Source: an uncultured Prevotellaceae bacterium
GTDB lineage: Bacteria; Bacteroidota; Bacteroidia; Bacteroidales; Bacteroidaceae
Assembly (NCBI GenBank): GCA_902784615.1
Contig: CACZVN010000015.1
Span: forward strand, 59,937 to 123,936
Length of the DNA: 64,000 bases
Reading direction: 5' to 3'
Numbering within the stretch: position 1 is the stretch's first letter; each line of letters opens with the position of its first letter. Below, piece by piece: positions 22,117 to 32,075 of this stretch. The position numbers and the translations under genes were made by a program. Below the pieces are notes generated by a model. That model did not search any database. It worked only from the letters and a program-made list of their open reading frames with translations, and was not told where the DNA came from.

Positions 22117-25100
22117 ATGAAGAAAACCCTCAAGTGGATTGGGATTGCGGTACTTACACCCATTCTGCTGTTCATGATACTCGCCGTGCTGATCTATTTG
22201 CCGCCAGTGCAGAACTGGGCGGTGAAGAAGGTGGTTGCCATTGCCTCGGAAAAGACGGGGATGGAGATCACGGTGGAGCACGTGAACCTGGAATTCCCAC
22301 TCGACTTGGGCATCGAAGGCTTCAGGGCCATCAAGCAGAAAGACTCGCTCCCCCAGATCAAGGACACCCTCGCCGATGTGAGAAAGATGGTGGTGGATGT
22401 GAGGCTACTACCTCTTTTTAAGAAGCGCGTTGTGATCGACGAACTGTCGCTCCATCAGGCGAAGATCAACACCAACGGCTTTATCAGTGACCTGCGTATC
22501 AAGGGTGAACTCGAAGAGCTCTGGCTCTCCTCAAAAGGTATCGACCTCGACAAGGAGACGGTGGAGGTGAACGGTGCACGCCTTTCGGATGCCCGTCTCG
22601 ACATCGCCTTGAGCGACACGGCGGCTGTGGATACTACCACCTCGGAAGTGAAATGGAAGATCAACGCCGACAGCCTCAGCATCACACGTACTGACGTAAC
22701 GATCCATCTGCCTGGCGATACCCTCAACGTGAAAGCCTTTATGGGTCACGCTGTAGCCCGTGGGGCGGATATCGACCTTGGCACAAGTATCTATAAGGTG
22801 GAGAGCCTTGACTGGCACGACGGCACCTTGGCCTACGACAACCGTGTGGAGCCCGAAGTAAAGGGTCTCGACTATAACCACCTCGCACTCAGGGATATCC
22901 GTCTGGGTATCGACTCCATCAACTACACGCCTCAGGGGACTTCTTTCTTCGTGCGCCAGACGGCCCTGAAGGAGAAAAGCGGCCTGGAGATTACAGATCT
23001 GACGGGTGGCGTGAGGCTCGACTCCGCCTTTAACAACATACAAATCCCTGCCTTCAAACTACGCACGCCAGACTCTGACATCATGGCCGAGGCGGATATC
23101 GATTTCAACATCGCCGACGACCTGAACCCTGGCAAGATGAAACTGCGCCTGAACGCCCAAGTGGGCAAACAGGACCTGATGCGCTTCATGGGTGACATGC
23201 CCCAGAAGTTTATCGAACGCTACCCCAACCATCCTTTGGCCATCAAGGGCTCCCTGAATGGCAATATGAAGCATCTGGACTTTACAGGTCTCGACATCAC
23301 CCTGCCCACCGCCCTGCACCTGAGTGCTGACGGCACGGCTGAGAATATCACGGACATGAGGAACCTAAAGGCCGACGTAAAACTCAGTGCCAAAACGCAG
23401 GATCTGAACTTCGTGACAGCCCTCGTGGATCCGAAACTGACCAAAGACTATCGCATTCCTAACGGTATGACGCTCGACGGAGTGCTGAAGGCCAACGGTC
23501 CTAAGTATGCCACCAATATGACTCTGCGCGAGGGCAGCGGCTTAGTGAAGCTCATCGGCGATGCCACCATCCCCATGAACGCTAAGGGCAATCTGGTGGT
23601 GGATAACATCAGCTATGATGCCAACATCAGCGTCAACAACCTGAACCTGCACCACTTCATGCCCAAGGACTCCCTCTACAACGTCTCTGCCACGATCAAG
23701 GCCAAGGGCTATGGCACTGACGTGCTCAATAACCGCAACCACCTGACAGCCGACGCCACCATCCACCAACTGCAATACGGCTCGTGGGACCTGAGGGACA
23801 TCACCGCCCAGGCCCTGCTGAAGAACGGACGCGGACATGTCTCGGCCTCAGGGCATAACGAACTCTTCGACGGTCTCATCGACATCGACGCCCTGCTCAG
23901 CACCAAGGAGATCGAGGCGACGATATGCCCAGAACTCATCAAGGTGGACCTTTATCAGATGCGACTGTTGAACAAGCCCCTGACTATCGGCATGCGAGGT
24001 GACATCAAGGTGTATTCAGACCTGAACAAGACGCACAACATCAGTGGACTGCTGACGGACCTCTATATCCAGGACGCCAAGAACACCTACCATCCCGATA
24101 AGGTGGGCATTCTGTTGAAAACCAATCCAGACACCACCTATGTGCGCGCCCAGAGTGGCGACTTCATTGTGAAGGTGGATGCCAGCGGCGGCTACGAACT
24201 GGTACTTAATCAGTTGACCACCCTCGCTGACACCATCATGGCCCAATATGAGCAGAACATCATCGACCAGCCAGCCGTGAAACGACTGTTGCCCACGATG
24301 AAACTCCATGTGGAGAGCAAGCGCGAGAACCCCCTCGCCAATCTGCTGAAACTACAGAACATCGACTTCAAGGAACTGCTGCTCGACGTGACCACCTCAC
24401 CAGAGACGGGCATCAACGGCCAGAGCCACCTCTATTCACTCAACTACGACAGCACACGCATCGACACCATCCGCCTGAACCTCACGCAAAGAGGTGAGCG
24501 GCTCAGTTATCAGGGACAGGTGCGCAACAACAAGAAGAATCCACAGTTCGTGTTCAACGCCCTCTTCGACGGTCATTTCCACGAGCACGGAGCCTTGGCT
24601 GGTCTGCGCTATTTCGACGATAAGGACAGGCTTGGCGTGCGTATTGGTGCGACGGCGGAGATGGAAAAAGACGGCATCCGTCTGAAGTTGATGCCTGACC
24701 GTCCTACCATCGGCTATAAGGAGTTCAATCTGAACAAGGACAACTTCGTCTTCCTCCCCAAGGGCAAGAAGATTCAGGCAAAGATCGATCTGATCGCTGA
24801 CGACAAGACGGGTCTCAAGCTCTATACGGAGGATCAGGACTCGACGATGCTGCAAGACCTCACCGTCAGCATCCATCAGTTGGATCTGGGAGAACTGACC
24901 TCCGTGGTTCCTTACCTGCCTAAGATCACTGGCAAGTTGAACGGCGACTATCACATCATGCAGGACATGAACGAGGACATCTCCGTGGCCTCGGATATGG
25001 CCGTACAGCAGATGACCTACGAAGGTTCGCCCATTGGCAATATCAGTACGGAAATGGTGTATCTGATGAAGGAGGACGACACCCACGCCGTCGAGGCGCG

Positions 25101-26847
25101 CCTGATGCTCGATGACGAGGAGGTAGGTCTGCTCAGCGGCATCTACCAAAACAAGAAACACTCGGGTTCTGATGAAGGTAAGATCGACGCCACCTTTACC
25201 ATGACACGCATGCCACTCTCTCTGGCCAATGGTTTCGTAACAGACCAGATCATCGGTCTGGAAGGCTTCGGCGAGGGCGAGTTGAAGATCGAGGGTACCA
25301 CCAAGCACCCCAACGTGAATGGTGAGATCTACGTGGATTCCGCCTATCTCGTGAGTATCCCCTATGGCATCCGGATGCGCTTCGACAACGACCCTGTGCG
25401 CATCGTAGGCAGTCATCTCCTGTTGGAGAACTTCGGACTCTATGCCTATAACGACGAGCCACTGAACATGATGGGCGACATCGACTTCAGCGATTTGGAC
25501 CGTATCACCATCGACTTACGGATGCGGGCCCGTAATCTCTTGCTCATCAACAGTAAACAGGAGGCTAAGAGCATCGCCTATGGTAAGGCCTACGTGAATT
25601 TCCTCGCCCGTCTGCAAGGACCGTTGGACGAGATGAACATGCGCGGCCGTCTCGACGTACTCGGCACCACGGATATGACCTATATGCTGCTCGACTCTCC
25701 CCTCTCAGCAGACAACCGTCTGAACGAACTCGTGAAGTTCACCGACTTTACCGACTCCACCCAGACCGTCATCGAGCGTCCTATGCCTAATGGTCTCAAG
25801 GCCGACCTGACGATCAATGTGTCGCAAGGAGCACACATCGTCTGTGATCTCAACGCCGAACAGACCAACTATGTGGATCTCTTAGGTGGTGGTGAACTGC
25901 GCATGAGATACGGTTCTGATGGCATTAACCTCACAGGCCGTTATACACTCACAAACGGTGAGATGAAATACTCACTACCCGTGATCCCACTAAAAACCTT
26001 CACCATCAAGGAAGGCAGTTATGTGGAGTTTACGGGCGACCCCATGAACCCGAAACTGAACATCACGGCTACGGAGCGCACCAAGGCCACTGTGACGGAT
26101 GAGAGCGGTGTGGGACGCAGTGTGGTGTTCAACTGTGGTGTGGTCATCACCAAGACGCTCAATGACATGGGAGTGAAGTTTATCATCGAGGCTCCAGAAG
26201 ACAACAACGTGAACGGTGAACTGGCCACCATGTCGGAAGAGGAACGAGGTAAGGTGGCTGTCACCATGCTCACCACAGGTATGTATCTCACTGACGGCAA
26301 CACGGGTGGATTCTCCATGAACTCAGCCCTGAGTTCGTTCCTGCAGAGCGAGATCAACAACATCGCAGGCTCCGCCCTGAAGTCACTCGACCTCAGCGTG
26401 GGTATTGACAACACCACCGACGCCAGCGGTACCATGCATACAGACTATTCGTTCAAGTTCGCCAAACGGTTCTTCAACAACCGTCTGAAGGTGGAGATTG
26501 GTGGTAAGGTTTCTTCTGGCAGCAGCGATTATGGAGGTCAGAACAACTCGTTCTTCGACAACGTGACGATGGAGTATCGCCTGAACCAGAACGCCACGCA
26601 GAACGTGAAGATCTTCTACCAGCAGAATGTCTATGACTGGTTGGAGGGCTATACGAGCATGTATGGTGCAGGTTTCGTTTGGCGCAGGAAACTCGACAAC
26701 TTCTGGGATATCTTCCGCTTCTGGAGGAAAGAGCAGCAACCCATGCCAATGCGCCCGCAACAGCCCATGCCTGGTATGCGCCAGCCCACCATGCAGCGCG
26801 ACAGTTTACAAACAGACTCTTTAACGACGACACATGAGACGAAATAG
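22117..26847 (+). CDS. tamB: TamB-type translocation and assembly module protein
   Basis: A 1576-residue protein that spans the periplasm and works with an outer membrane Omp85 partner in envelope biogenesis (protein assembly or lipid transport). One N-terminal membrane anchor (residues about 5-27) is followed by a very long repetitive beta-rich region of the AsmA/DUF490 kind. The conserved TamB domain occupies roughly the last 400 residues (VPYGIRM-type motif as SIPYGIRMRFD, GGGELRMRYGSDGINLTGRY). The tail is Pro/Met/Gln-rich. It overlaps tamL by 14 bases, the conserved arrangement in this phylum. Confidence 0.9.
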   Translation: MKKTLKWIGIAVLTPILLFMILAVLIYLPPVQNWAVKKVVAIASEKTGMEITVEHVNLEFPLDLGIEGFRAIKQKDSLPQIKDTLADVRKMVVDVRLLPLFKKRVVIDELSLHQAKINTNGFISDLRIKGELEELWLSSKGIDLDKETVEVNGARLSDARLDIALSDTAAVDTTTSEVKWKINADSLSITRTDVTIHLPGDTLNVKAFMGHAVARGADIDLGTSIYKVESLDWHDGTLAYDNRVEPEVKGLDYNHLALRDIRLGIDSINYTPQGTSFFVRQTALKEKSGLEITDLTGGVRLDSAFNNIQIPAFKLRTPDSDIMAEADIDFNIADDLNPGKMKLRLNAQVGKQDLMRFMGDMPQKFIERYPNHPLAIKGSLNGNMKHLDFTGLDITLPTALHLSADGTAENITDMRNLKADVKLSAKTQDLNFVTALVDPKLTKDYRIPNGMTLDGVLKANGPKYATNMTLREGSGLVKLIGDATIPMNAKGNLVVDNISYDANISVNNLNLHHFMPKDSLYNVSATIKAKGYGTDVLNNRNHLTADATIHQLQYGSWDLRDITAQALLKNGRGHVSASGHNELFDGLIDIDALLSTKEIEATICPELIKVDLYQMRLLNKPLTIGMRGDIKVYSDLNKTHNISGLLTDLYIQDAKNTYHPDKVGILLKTNPDTTYVRAQSGDFIVKVDASGGYELVLNQLTTLADTIMAQYEQNIIDQPAVKRLLPTMKLHVESKRENPLANLLKLQNIDFKELLLDVTTSPETGINGQSHLYSLNYDSTRIDTIRLNLTQRGERLSYQGQVRNNKKNPQFVFNALFDGHFHEHGALAGLRYFDDKDRLGVRIGATAEMEKDGIRLKLMPDRPTIGYKEFNLNKDNFVFLPKGKKIQAKIDLIADDKTGLKLYTEDQDSTMLQDLTVSIHQLDLGELTSVVPYLPKITGKLNGDYHIMQDMNEDISVASDMAVQQMTYEGSPIGNISTEMVYLMKEDDTHAVEARLMLDDEEVGLLSGIYQNKKHSGSDEGKIDATFTMTRMPLSLANGFVTDQIIGLEGFGEGELKIEGTTKHPNVNGEIYVDSAYLVSIPYGIRMRFDNDPVRIVGSHLLLENFGLYAYNDEPLNMMGDIDFSDLDRITIDLRMRARNLLLINSKQEAKSIAYGKAYVNFLARLQGPLDEMNMRGRLDVLGTTDMTYMLLDSPLSADNRLNELVKFTDFTDSTQTVIERPMPNGLKADLTINVSQGAHIVCDLNAEQTNYVDLLGGGELRMRYGSDGINLTGRYTLTNGEMKYSLPVIPLKTFTIKEGSYVEFTGDPMNPKLNITATERTKATVTDESGVGRSVVFNCGVVITKTLNDMGVKFIIEAPEDNNVNGELATMSEEERGKVAVTMLTTGMYLTDGNTGGFSMNSALSSFLQSEINNIAGSALKSLDLSVGIDNTTDASGTMHTDYSFKFAKRFFNNRLKVEIGGKVSSGSSDYGGQNNSFFDNVTMEYRLNQNATQNVKIFYQQNVYDWLEGYTSMYGAGFVWRRKLDNFWDIFRFWRKEQQPMPMRPQQPMPGMRQPTMQRDSLQTDSLTTTHETK

Positions 26848-29266
26848 CATCCTATACCTATCGATGGCCCTGATCCTCTCATCCTGTTCGATGACGAAGG
26901 GCATAGCTGACGACGACCAGTTGTTCACGGGTCTGACGAAGATTGCCTATGCCGACGAGAAGAACTACGAGAACGAAGACTACGACGACCACCTCGCTGC
27001 GACAAAGGAAGAGGTGGAGGCCGCCCTTGACACAGAGCCCAACGGTTCACTCTTTGGCAGCAGTTACTATACCGTACCCTGGTCATGGCACCTCTGGGTC
27101 TATAACAAGTACTCAAACAAGGATTCCAAGTTTGCAAAATGGATGACGAAGTCGTTTGGAAAGGCCCCTGTACTGATGAGTAAGGTGAATCCGGCCCTGC
27201 GTGCCTCCGTCGCTAAGAGTGTGCTTCAGAACAACGGCTATTTCCGAGGCGACGTCACCTATGAGATTATCCAGAAGAAGAATCCCAAGAAATGCAAGAT
27301 CGGCTATACCATCCATCTGGACTCTCTGTTCACCCTCGACAGTGTGGCCTATACCAATTTCACGGCACCCCTTCAGGAACTAATCGACTCCACGAAGGAT
27401 GAGTCGCTCATCAAGAGTGGCAATGCTTTTAGCGTAACCTCGCTCGACAACGAGCGCAGCCGTATCAGCACCCTTTTCCGCAATAACGGCTACTATTATT
27501 ACAACAGCAGCTATGCCTCGTATCTGGCAGACACCTTCCAAGTGGCAGACAAGGCCCAGTTGCGTTTCCAACTGGCTGACGGACTGCCTGACGAGGCGCT
27601 TAAGAAATGGTACATCGGTGATCTCAGCGTACAGATCCGCAAGTCTGCCCGTGAACAACTCACAGACAGCGTCCGTCGCCGCCACCTCACCATTCTCTTC
27701 AACGGTAAAAATTCACCCGTCCGTCCGAGAATCATCCTCAAGGACTTGAAACTGAGGCCCCGTCAGCTGTTCAGTTACGACAATTATCTGGAATCGGCCA
27801 GCAAGATCAACGCCACAGGTGTCTTCTCATCAACGGACTTCCAGTTTACACCCCGTCCTGACACAGATACCCTCGACGTGCGCCTGAACTGTGTACTCGA
27901 CAAGCCTTACGACTTCTATATTGAGGCCAACGCCATCGGACGTACCAACGGGCGTTATGGTCCTGAGGGAAAGATCGGTTTCACCCGTCGCAACCTCTTC
28001 CGTGGCGGCGAGAAACTTGACATCAACCTTCACGGCTCTTACGAGTGGCAACGGGGTGGTGGCGACAACAGTTCCACCTTCCAATATGGTGCTGATGCCA
28101 GCATCGAGTTCCCACGTATCATCGCACCTTTCTATAACAGTGACCGTGTGCGCAGGGATAAGGACGGCCGTCGCATCCGTCGCCGTCGGTTCTACTCAAC
28201 GCCCACCACTTACGCCAAGGTCTCTACCGACATCGTCCGACGTCCTGAGTATTACAAGATGCACGTCGTTTCTGGCGAGTGGACCTACCGTTGGCAATCC
28301 TCGGCCACCAGTCAGCACGAGTTCTCACCCCTCACGGTGAAATACCAGTATAAGAACACCACGACAGCGAAATACGACTCGCTGGTCAACAAGTATGTCT
28401 ATCTGGAACATACCATGGGCGATTACTTCATCCCCAAGATGCGATACACCTATACCTATACCAGTCCTACGACGCTACGTAATCCCATCCGCTGGGAGAC
28501 CACCATCGAGGAGTCTGGCAATGTCATCTCACTCTACGACAGGCTCCGAGGCAAGCCGTTCGATGAGAAAAATAAAGAATTATTTAAGACCCCCTACTCC
28601 CAGTTCCTGCGCCTTGAGACCGACCTTACCAAGACATGGAGCATCGGTATGGAGTCGAGTCTGTTGGGGCATGTCAATGCAGGTGTCATCTGGAGCTACG
28701 GCAACAGTTACGATGCCCCTCTCACAGAGCAGTACTACGTAGGTGGTGCCAACAGCATCCGTGCCTTCATGGTACGTGACATCGGACCTGGTAGTTTCTC
28801 CGATCGCGGCCTCGATGACAAACAGTCGAAACAGTTATTCTATCTGATGCGCAACGGCGACATGAAACTGGTGATGAATCTTGAGTATCGTACACCGTTG
28901 TTCGGCAACCTGAAGGGGGCCATCTTCCTCGATGCCGGTAACGTGTGGCGCCTGCGCGAGTTCGACTTAGGCCCGAAAGAAGATTGGATAGATACCACTG
29001 CTGAAGACGACGATGGTGAAAGAGATTATAAATATGCGAAGGAGTGGACTGAGGGCATGACCTTCAAGGCCTCGCGTTTCTTCAACGATATTGCCCTCGG
29101 CACAGGTGTCGGTCTGCGTTACGACCTGGGATTCCTCGTGGTGCGTCTCGACTGGGGATTCGCCCTCCATATCCCTTGCAACAACGGTGTCTCGGGCTAT
29201 TTCTTCAATGTGAAGCGCTTCAAGGATCTCCACACGTTGAACTTCGCCATCGGCTATCCGTTCTAA
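26834..29266 (+). CDS. tamL: TamL: lipidated Omp85/BamA-family outer membrane protein
   Basis: 810 residues. The signal peptide ends in the lipobox LILSSC, so unlike proteobacterial TamA this protein is lipidated, the Bacteroidota TamL variant. POTRA-like domains lie in the first 400 residues. The Omp85 beta-barrel starts near residue 360 (FYIEANAIGRTNGRYGPEGKIGF). The barrel signature YYVGGANSIRAF and the last strands (GTGVGLRYDLGFLVVRLDWGFAL) are clear, and the protein ends with aromatic Phe. Its start lies inside the tamB 3' end. Confidence 0.9.
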   Translation: MRRNSILYLSMALILSSCSMTKGIADDDQLFTGLTKIAYADEKNYENEDYDDHLAATKEEVEAALDTEPNGSLFGSSYYTVPWSWHLWVYNKYSNKDSKFAKWMTKSFGKAPVLMSKVNPALRASVAKSVLQNNGYFRGDVTYEIIQKKNPKKCKIGYTIHLDSLFTLDSVAYTNFTAPLQELIDSTKDESLIKSGNAFSVTSLDNERSRISTLFRNNGYYYYNSSYASYLADTFQVADKAQLRFQLADGLPDEALKKWYIGDLSVQIRKSAREQLTDSVRRRHLTILFNGKNSPVRPRIILKDLKLRPRQLFSYDNYLESASKINATGVFSSTDFQFTPRPDTDTLDVRLNCVLDKPYDFYIEANAIGRTNGRYGPEGKIGFTRRNLFRGGEKLDINLHGSYEWQRGGGDNSSTFQYGADASIEFPRIIAPFYNSDRVRRDKDGRRIRRRRFYSTPTTYAKVSTDIVRRPEYYKMHVVSGEWTYRWQSSATSQHEFSPLTVKYQYKNTTTAKYDSLVNKYVYLEHTMGDYFIPKMRYTYTYTSPTTLRNPIRWETTIEESGNVISLYDRLRGKPFDEKNKELFKTPYSQFLRLETDLTKTWSIGMESSLLGHVNAGVIWSYGNSYDAPLTEQYYVGGANSIRAFMVRDIGPGSFSDRGLDDKQSKQLFYLMRNGDMKLVMNLEYRTPLFGNLKGAIFLDAGNVWRLREFDLGPKEDWIDTTAEDDDGERDYKYAKEWTEGMTFKASRFFNDIALGTGVGLRYDLGFLVVRLDWGFALHIPCNNGVSGYFFNVKRFKDLHTLNFAIGYPF

Positions 29267-29270
29267 GGAA

Positions 29271-29341
29271 GTGAAGAGTGAAGAGTTAAAAAAAAACAAG
29301 GCGCAGCAACTTTTCACCTTTCACTTTTCACCTTTCACTTC
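29271..29341. repeat. Opposed tandem repeats forming a long hairpin before a promoter
   Basis: GAAGTGAAGAGTGAAGAG (from 29271) faces CTTTTCACCTTTCACTT units (29305-29341). The outer ends GAAGTGAA and TTCACTTC are complementary. The right copies abut the -7 box of the next gene. Confidence 0.65.
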
Positions 29342-29348
29342 TTTTTAG

Positions 29349-29356
29349 TACCTTTG
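29349..29356 (+). promoter_or_regulatory. -7 promoter element of the nucleotidyltransferase-nrnA unit
   Basis: TACCTTTG, 33 bases before the ATG at 29390. The -33 region is formed by the TTTCACC tandem repeat. Confidence 0.65.
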
Positions 29357-29389
29357 CAGACAAATTTTTAAACTTCTAATATAGAAATT

Positions 29390-30331
29390 ATGAAACCAAC
29401 GTTATTTCTGCTTGCAGCAGGTATGGGAAGCCGCTACGGCGGTCTGAAACAACTCGACGGTCTGGGGCCCAATGGTGAGACCATCATGGACTATAGTATC
29501 TATGACGCCATCCAGGCTGGCTTCGGCAAGATCGTATGGGTGATCCGTAAGGACTTCGAGGAGCAGTTCCGTACGCAGATCCTCTCTAAGTACGAGGGAC
29601 ATATTCCCTGTGAACTCTGTTTCCAGGGTCTCGACGCCCTGCCCGAGGGCTTCAGCGTACCAGAAGGTCGTCAGAAGCCATGGGGTACGAACCACGCCGT
29701 GCTGATGGGTAAGGATGTCATCAAGGAGCCGTTCTGCGTCATCAACTGCGACGACTTCTATAACCGCGACGCCTTTATGGTAATCGGCAAGTTCCTCAGC
29801 AACCTGCCCGAGGGTGCCAAGAACCAGTATGCCATGGTAGGTTTCCGTGTGGGCAACACGCTCTCTGAGAACGGTACCGTCGCCCGTGGCATCTGCTCGA
29901 AGAACGACAAGGGTCATCTGACTACCGTCGTGGAGCGTACGGAGATCGTACGCTGTGCTGCTGATGGCAGCAATGCTGGAGCCGCCACAGAGCCCATCCG
30001 CTATAAGGACGAGCAGGGCCAGTGGGTGGAGGTGGCTGACAACACACCTGTCTCTATGAACATGTGGGGCTTCACCCCTGACTACTTTGAATACTCTGAG
30101 GCAGAGTTCAAGCAGTTCCTTAGCGATCCGAAGAACATGGAGAACCTGAAGGCAGAGTTCTTCATCCCCCTGATGGTCAACAAACTCATCACCGAGGGTA
30201 CGGCCACTGTCGAAGTGCTTGACACCACCAGCAAGTGGTTTGGTGTGACCTACGCCGCTGACCGTGAATCGACCGTTGCCCGCATCCAACAGCTCGTGGA
30301 CGAAGGTGTTTATCCCAACAAACTGTTCTAA
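29390..30331 (+). CDS. Sugar/choline-type nucleotidyltransferase
   Basis: A 313-residue cytoplasmic enzyme of the NTP-transferase family, which joins a nucleoside monophosphate to a sugar phosphate or similar substrate. The N-terminal glycine-rich motif LLAAGMGSRYGGLKQLDGLG (residues 7-26) binds the NTP. VINCDDFYN near residue 120 supplies the metal-binding Asp. The mid-length C-terminal part includes WGFTPDYFEY. The substrate cannot be told from sequence. The stop codon is directly followed by the ATG of nrnA. Confidence 0.8.
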   Translation: MKPTLFLLAAGMGSRYGGLKQLDGLGPNGETIMDYSIYDAIQAGFGKIVWVIRKDFEEQFRTQILSKYEGHIPCELCFQGLDALPEGFSVPEGRQKPWGTNHAVLMGKDVIKEPFCVINCDDFYNRDAFMVIGKFLSNLPEGAKNQYAMVGFRVGNTLSENGTVARGICSKNDKGHLTTVVERTEIVRCAADGSNAGAATEPIRYKDEQGQWVEVADNTPVSMNMWGFTPDYFEYSEAEFKQFLSDPKNMENLKAEFFIPLMVNKLITEGTATVEVLDTTSKWFGVTYAADRESTVARIQQLVDEGVYPNKLF

Positions 30332-31366
30332 ATGGATATCAATATCATGACAGAAGATCAGGTGGCCCAACTGAGCCACCTGATTTCTGATGCAAATACC
30401 ATCCTCATCACCTGTCACAAGAGTCCTGACGGCGATGCCATTGGCTCATGCTTAGGATGGGCGGAATACCTGCGCTCACTGGGCAAGGAGGCCACCGTCA
30501 TCGTCCCAGACCAGTATCCTGATTTCCTGCTGTGGATGCCGAATACGGAGAAGATCGTGCGTTACGACAAGCACAAGGAGAAATGCGACATGCTCTTCAA
30601 GATCGCTGACCTGGTGTTCTGTCTGGATTACAACACCCCCAGCCGTGTGGAGGATATGGAACAGGCGCTTGTCTCATCCCCTGCCCCACGCATACTCATC
30701 GACCATCATCTCAACCCTGATGTTCCTGCCGTACTGACCATCTCCCGTCCTGAGGCATCCAGCACCAGCGAACTCGTCTTCCGCATCGTCTGGCAACTCG
30801 GTGGCTTCGAAAAGATGACCAAGCAGTTTGCTGCGCCCATCTACTGCGGTATGATGACAGACACAGGCGGCTTCACTTTCAACTCCTCCAACCCAGAGAT
30901 TTTTTTCATCATCAGTGAACTGCTCACCACGCACATCGACAAGGACAGGATCTATCGCAATGTGTATCATAACTATTCCGAAGACCGCATCCGCCTGATG
31001 GGCTACGTGATGTACGAGAAACTCGTCTATCTGCCCGAGTACCATGCCTCTTTCTATACACTGACAAAGGAAGAGCAACAGCGTTTCCACTTCGTCAAGG
31101 GTGATGCCGAGGGTCTGGTGAACATTCCCCAACAGATCAAGGGTCTGAAACTCTCCATCTCCCTGCGCGAGGATACGGAGAAGAAAAATCTCATCTGGAT
31201 AAGTCTGCGTTCAGTCGATGACTTCCCTTGCAACAAGATGGCTGAGGAGTTCTTCAACGGTGGTGGACATCTCAATGCCTCTGGGGGACGTATCAACGGT
31301 ACGATGGAAGAAGCCGTCGAAACCGCCAAGCGAGCCATCATCGCCTACGAAAACAAGTTAAAGTAG
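30332..31366 (+). CDS. nrnA: DHH-family nanoRNase/pAp phosphatase
   Basis: A 344-residue cytoplasmic phosphoesterase. NrnA relatives degrade 2-5 nt RNA and convert 3'-phosphoadenosine 5'-phosphate to AMP. Metal motifs are CHKSPDGDAIGS near residues 30-41, DYNTP, and the DHH triad in ILIDHHLNP near 125. A C-terminal DHHA1 domain ends with GGGHLNASGGRI. It follows the nucleotidyltransferase with no gap and is surely co-transcribed. Confidence 0.9.
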   Translation: MDINIMTEDQVAQLSHLISDANTILITCHKSPDGDAIGSCLGWAEYLRSLGKEATVIVPDQYPDFLLWMPNTEKIVRYDKHKEKCDMLFKIADLVFCLDYNTPSRVEDMEQALVSSPAPRILIDHHLNPDVPAVLTISRPEASSTSELVFRIVWQLGGFEKMTKQFAAPIYCGMMTDTGGFTFNSSNPEIFFIISELLTTHIDKDRIYRNVYHNYSEDRIRLMGYVMYEKLVYLPEYHASFYTLTKEEQQRFHFVKGDAEGLVNIPQQIKGLKLSISLREDTEKKNLIWISLRSVDDFPCNKMAEEFFNGGGHLNASGGRINGTMEEAVETAKRAIIAYENKLK

Positions 31367-31398
31367 CCTAATAATAACGTAGTTTGCGAAATAATTCG

Positions 31399-31406
31399 TA
31401 CTTTTG
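31399..31406 (+). promoter_or_regulatory. -7 promoter element of the DUF4827-glmM unit
   Basis: TACTTTTG, 21 bases before the ATG at 31428. Confidence 0.6.
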
Positions 31407-31427
31407 CACCATCAATTGAAAGAAACG

Positions 31428-32048
31428 ATGAAGAGATTTCTATTTATCATGATAGCCGTCGTGGCCGTCCTTGCCAGTTGCAATGACTACGAGACGTATG
31501 GTGACAAGAAGGATAAGGAGCGTAATGCCATTTCCAAGTTTATCTCCGACTCCGCTATTACTGTCATTTCCGAGGACCAGTTCAATCAGCAGGGACAGAC
31601 CACAAACCTCTCGCGCAACGAGTACGTCAGATTTGACAAAAACGGCGTCTATATGCAGATTGTGCGTCCTGGCTGCGGTTCGATGATCCAAGACGGTCAG
31701 AAACTCAACCTCGTATGCCGCTTCTCGGAGTTCAACCTCCTGGCAGACTCTGTACAGGCCCGCAACAATACGGCATATTTTGCAGCCACACCAGATATCA
31801 TGTATGTATCGCGCACTGGCAGTACCTATACGGCAGCATTTCTCAGTGGCGTGATGTACAGCTATTATACAGCTTCCGTCCCTGCAGGCTGGCTTGTTCC
31901 CCTTTCCTATGTGAAGGTCGGACGCCCGCAGTCGGAAGATGAGGACTGCGCAAAAGTGCGGCTTATCATCCCACACACTCAGGGCCATGCCACAGCCTCC
32001 AGCAACGTGACACCTTATTATTATGAGATCACGTACCAGAAAGAGTAA
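31428..32048 (+). CDS. DUF4827-type lipoprotein
   Basis: 206 residues with a lipoprotein signal (VVAVLASC, Cys near residue 18). The mature part begins NDYETYGDKKDKERNAISKF, which I associate with the Bacteroidota DUF4827 group; those proteins resemble FKBP-like folds, but no catalytic function is known. Start chosen at 31428 because it gives the signal peptide and fits the promoter. It is 27 bases upstream of glmM and probably co-transcribed. Confidence 0.7.
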   Translation: MKRFLFIMIAVVAVLASCNDYETYGDKKDKERNAISKFISDSAITVISEDQFNQQGQTTNLSRNEYVRFDKNGVYMQIVRPGCGSMIQDGQKLNLVCRFSEFNLLADSVQARNNTAYFAATPDIMYVSRTGSTYTAAFLSGVMYSYYTASVPAGWLVPLSYVKVGRPQSEDEDCAKVRLIIPHTQGHATASSNVTPYYYEITYQKE

Positions 32049-32075
32049 TAACGATTTATATATAAACACAAACGA

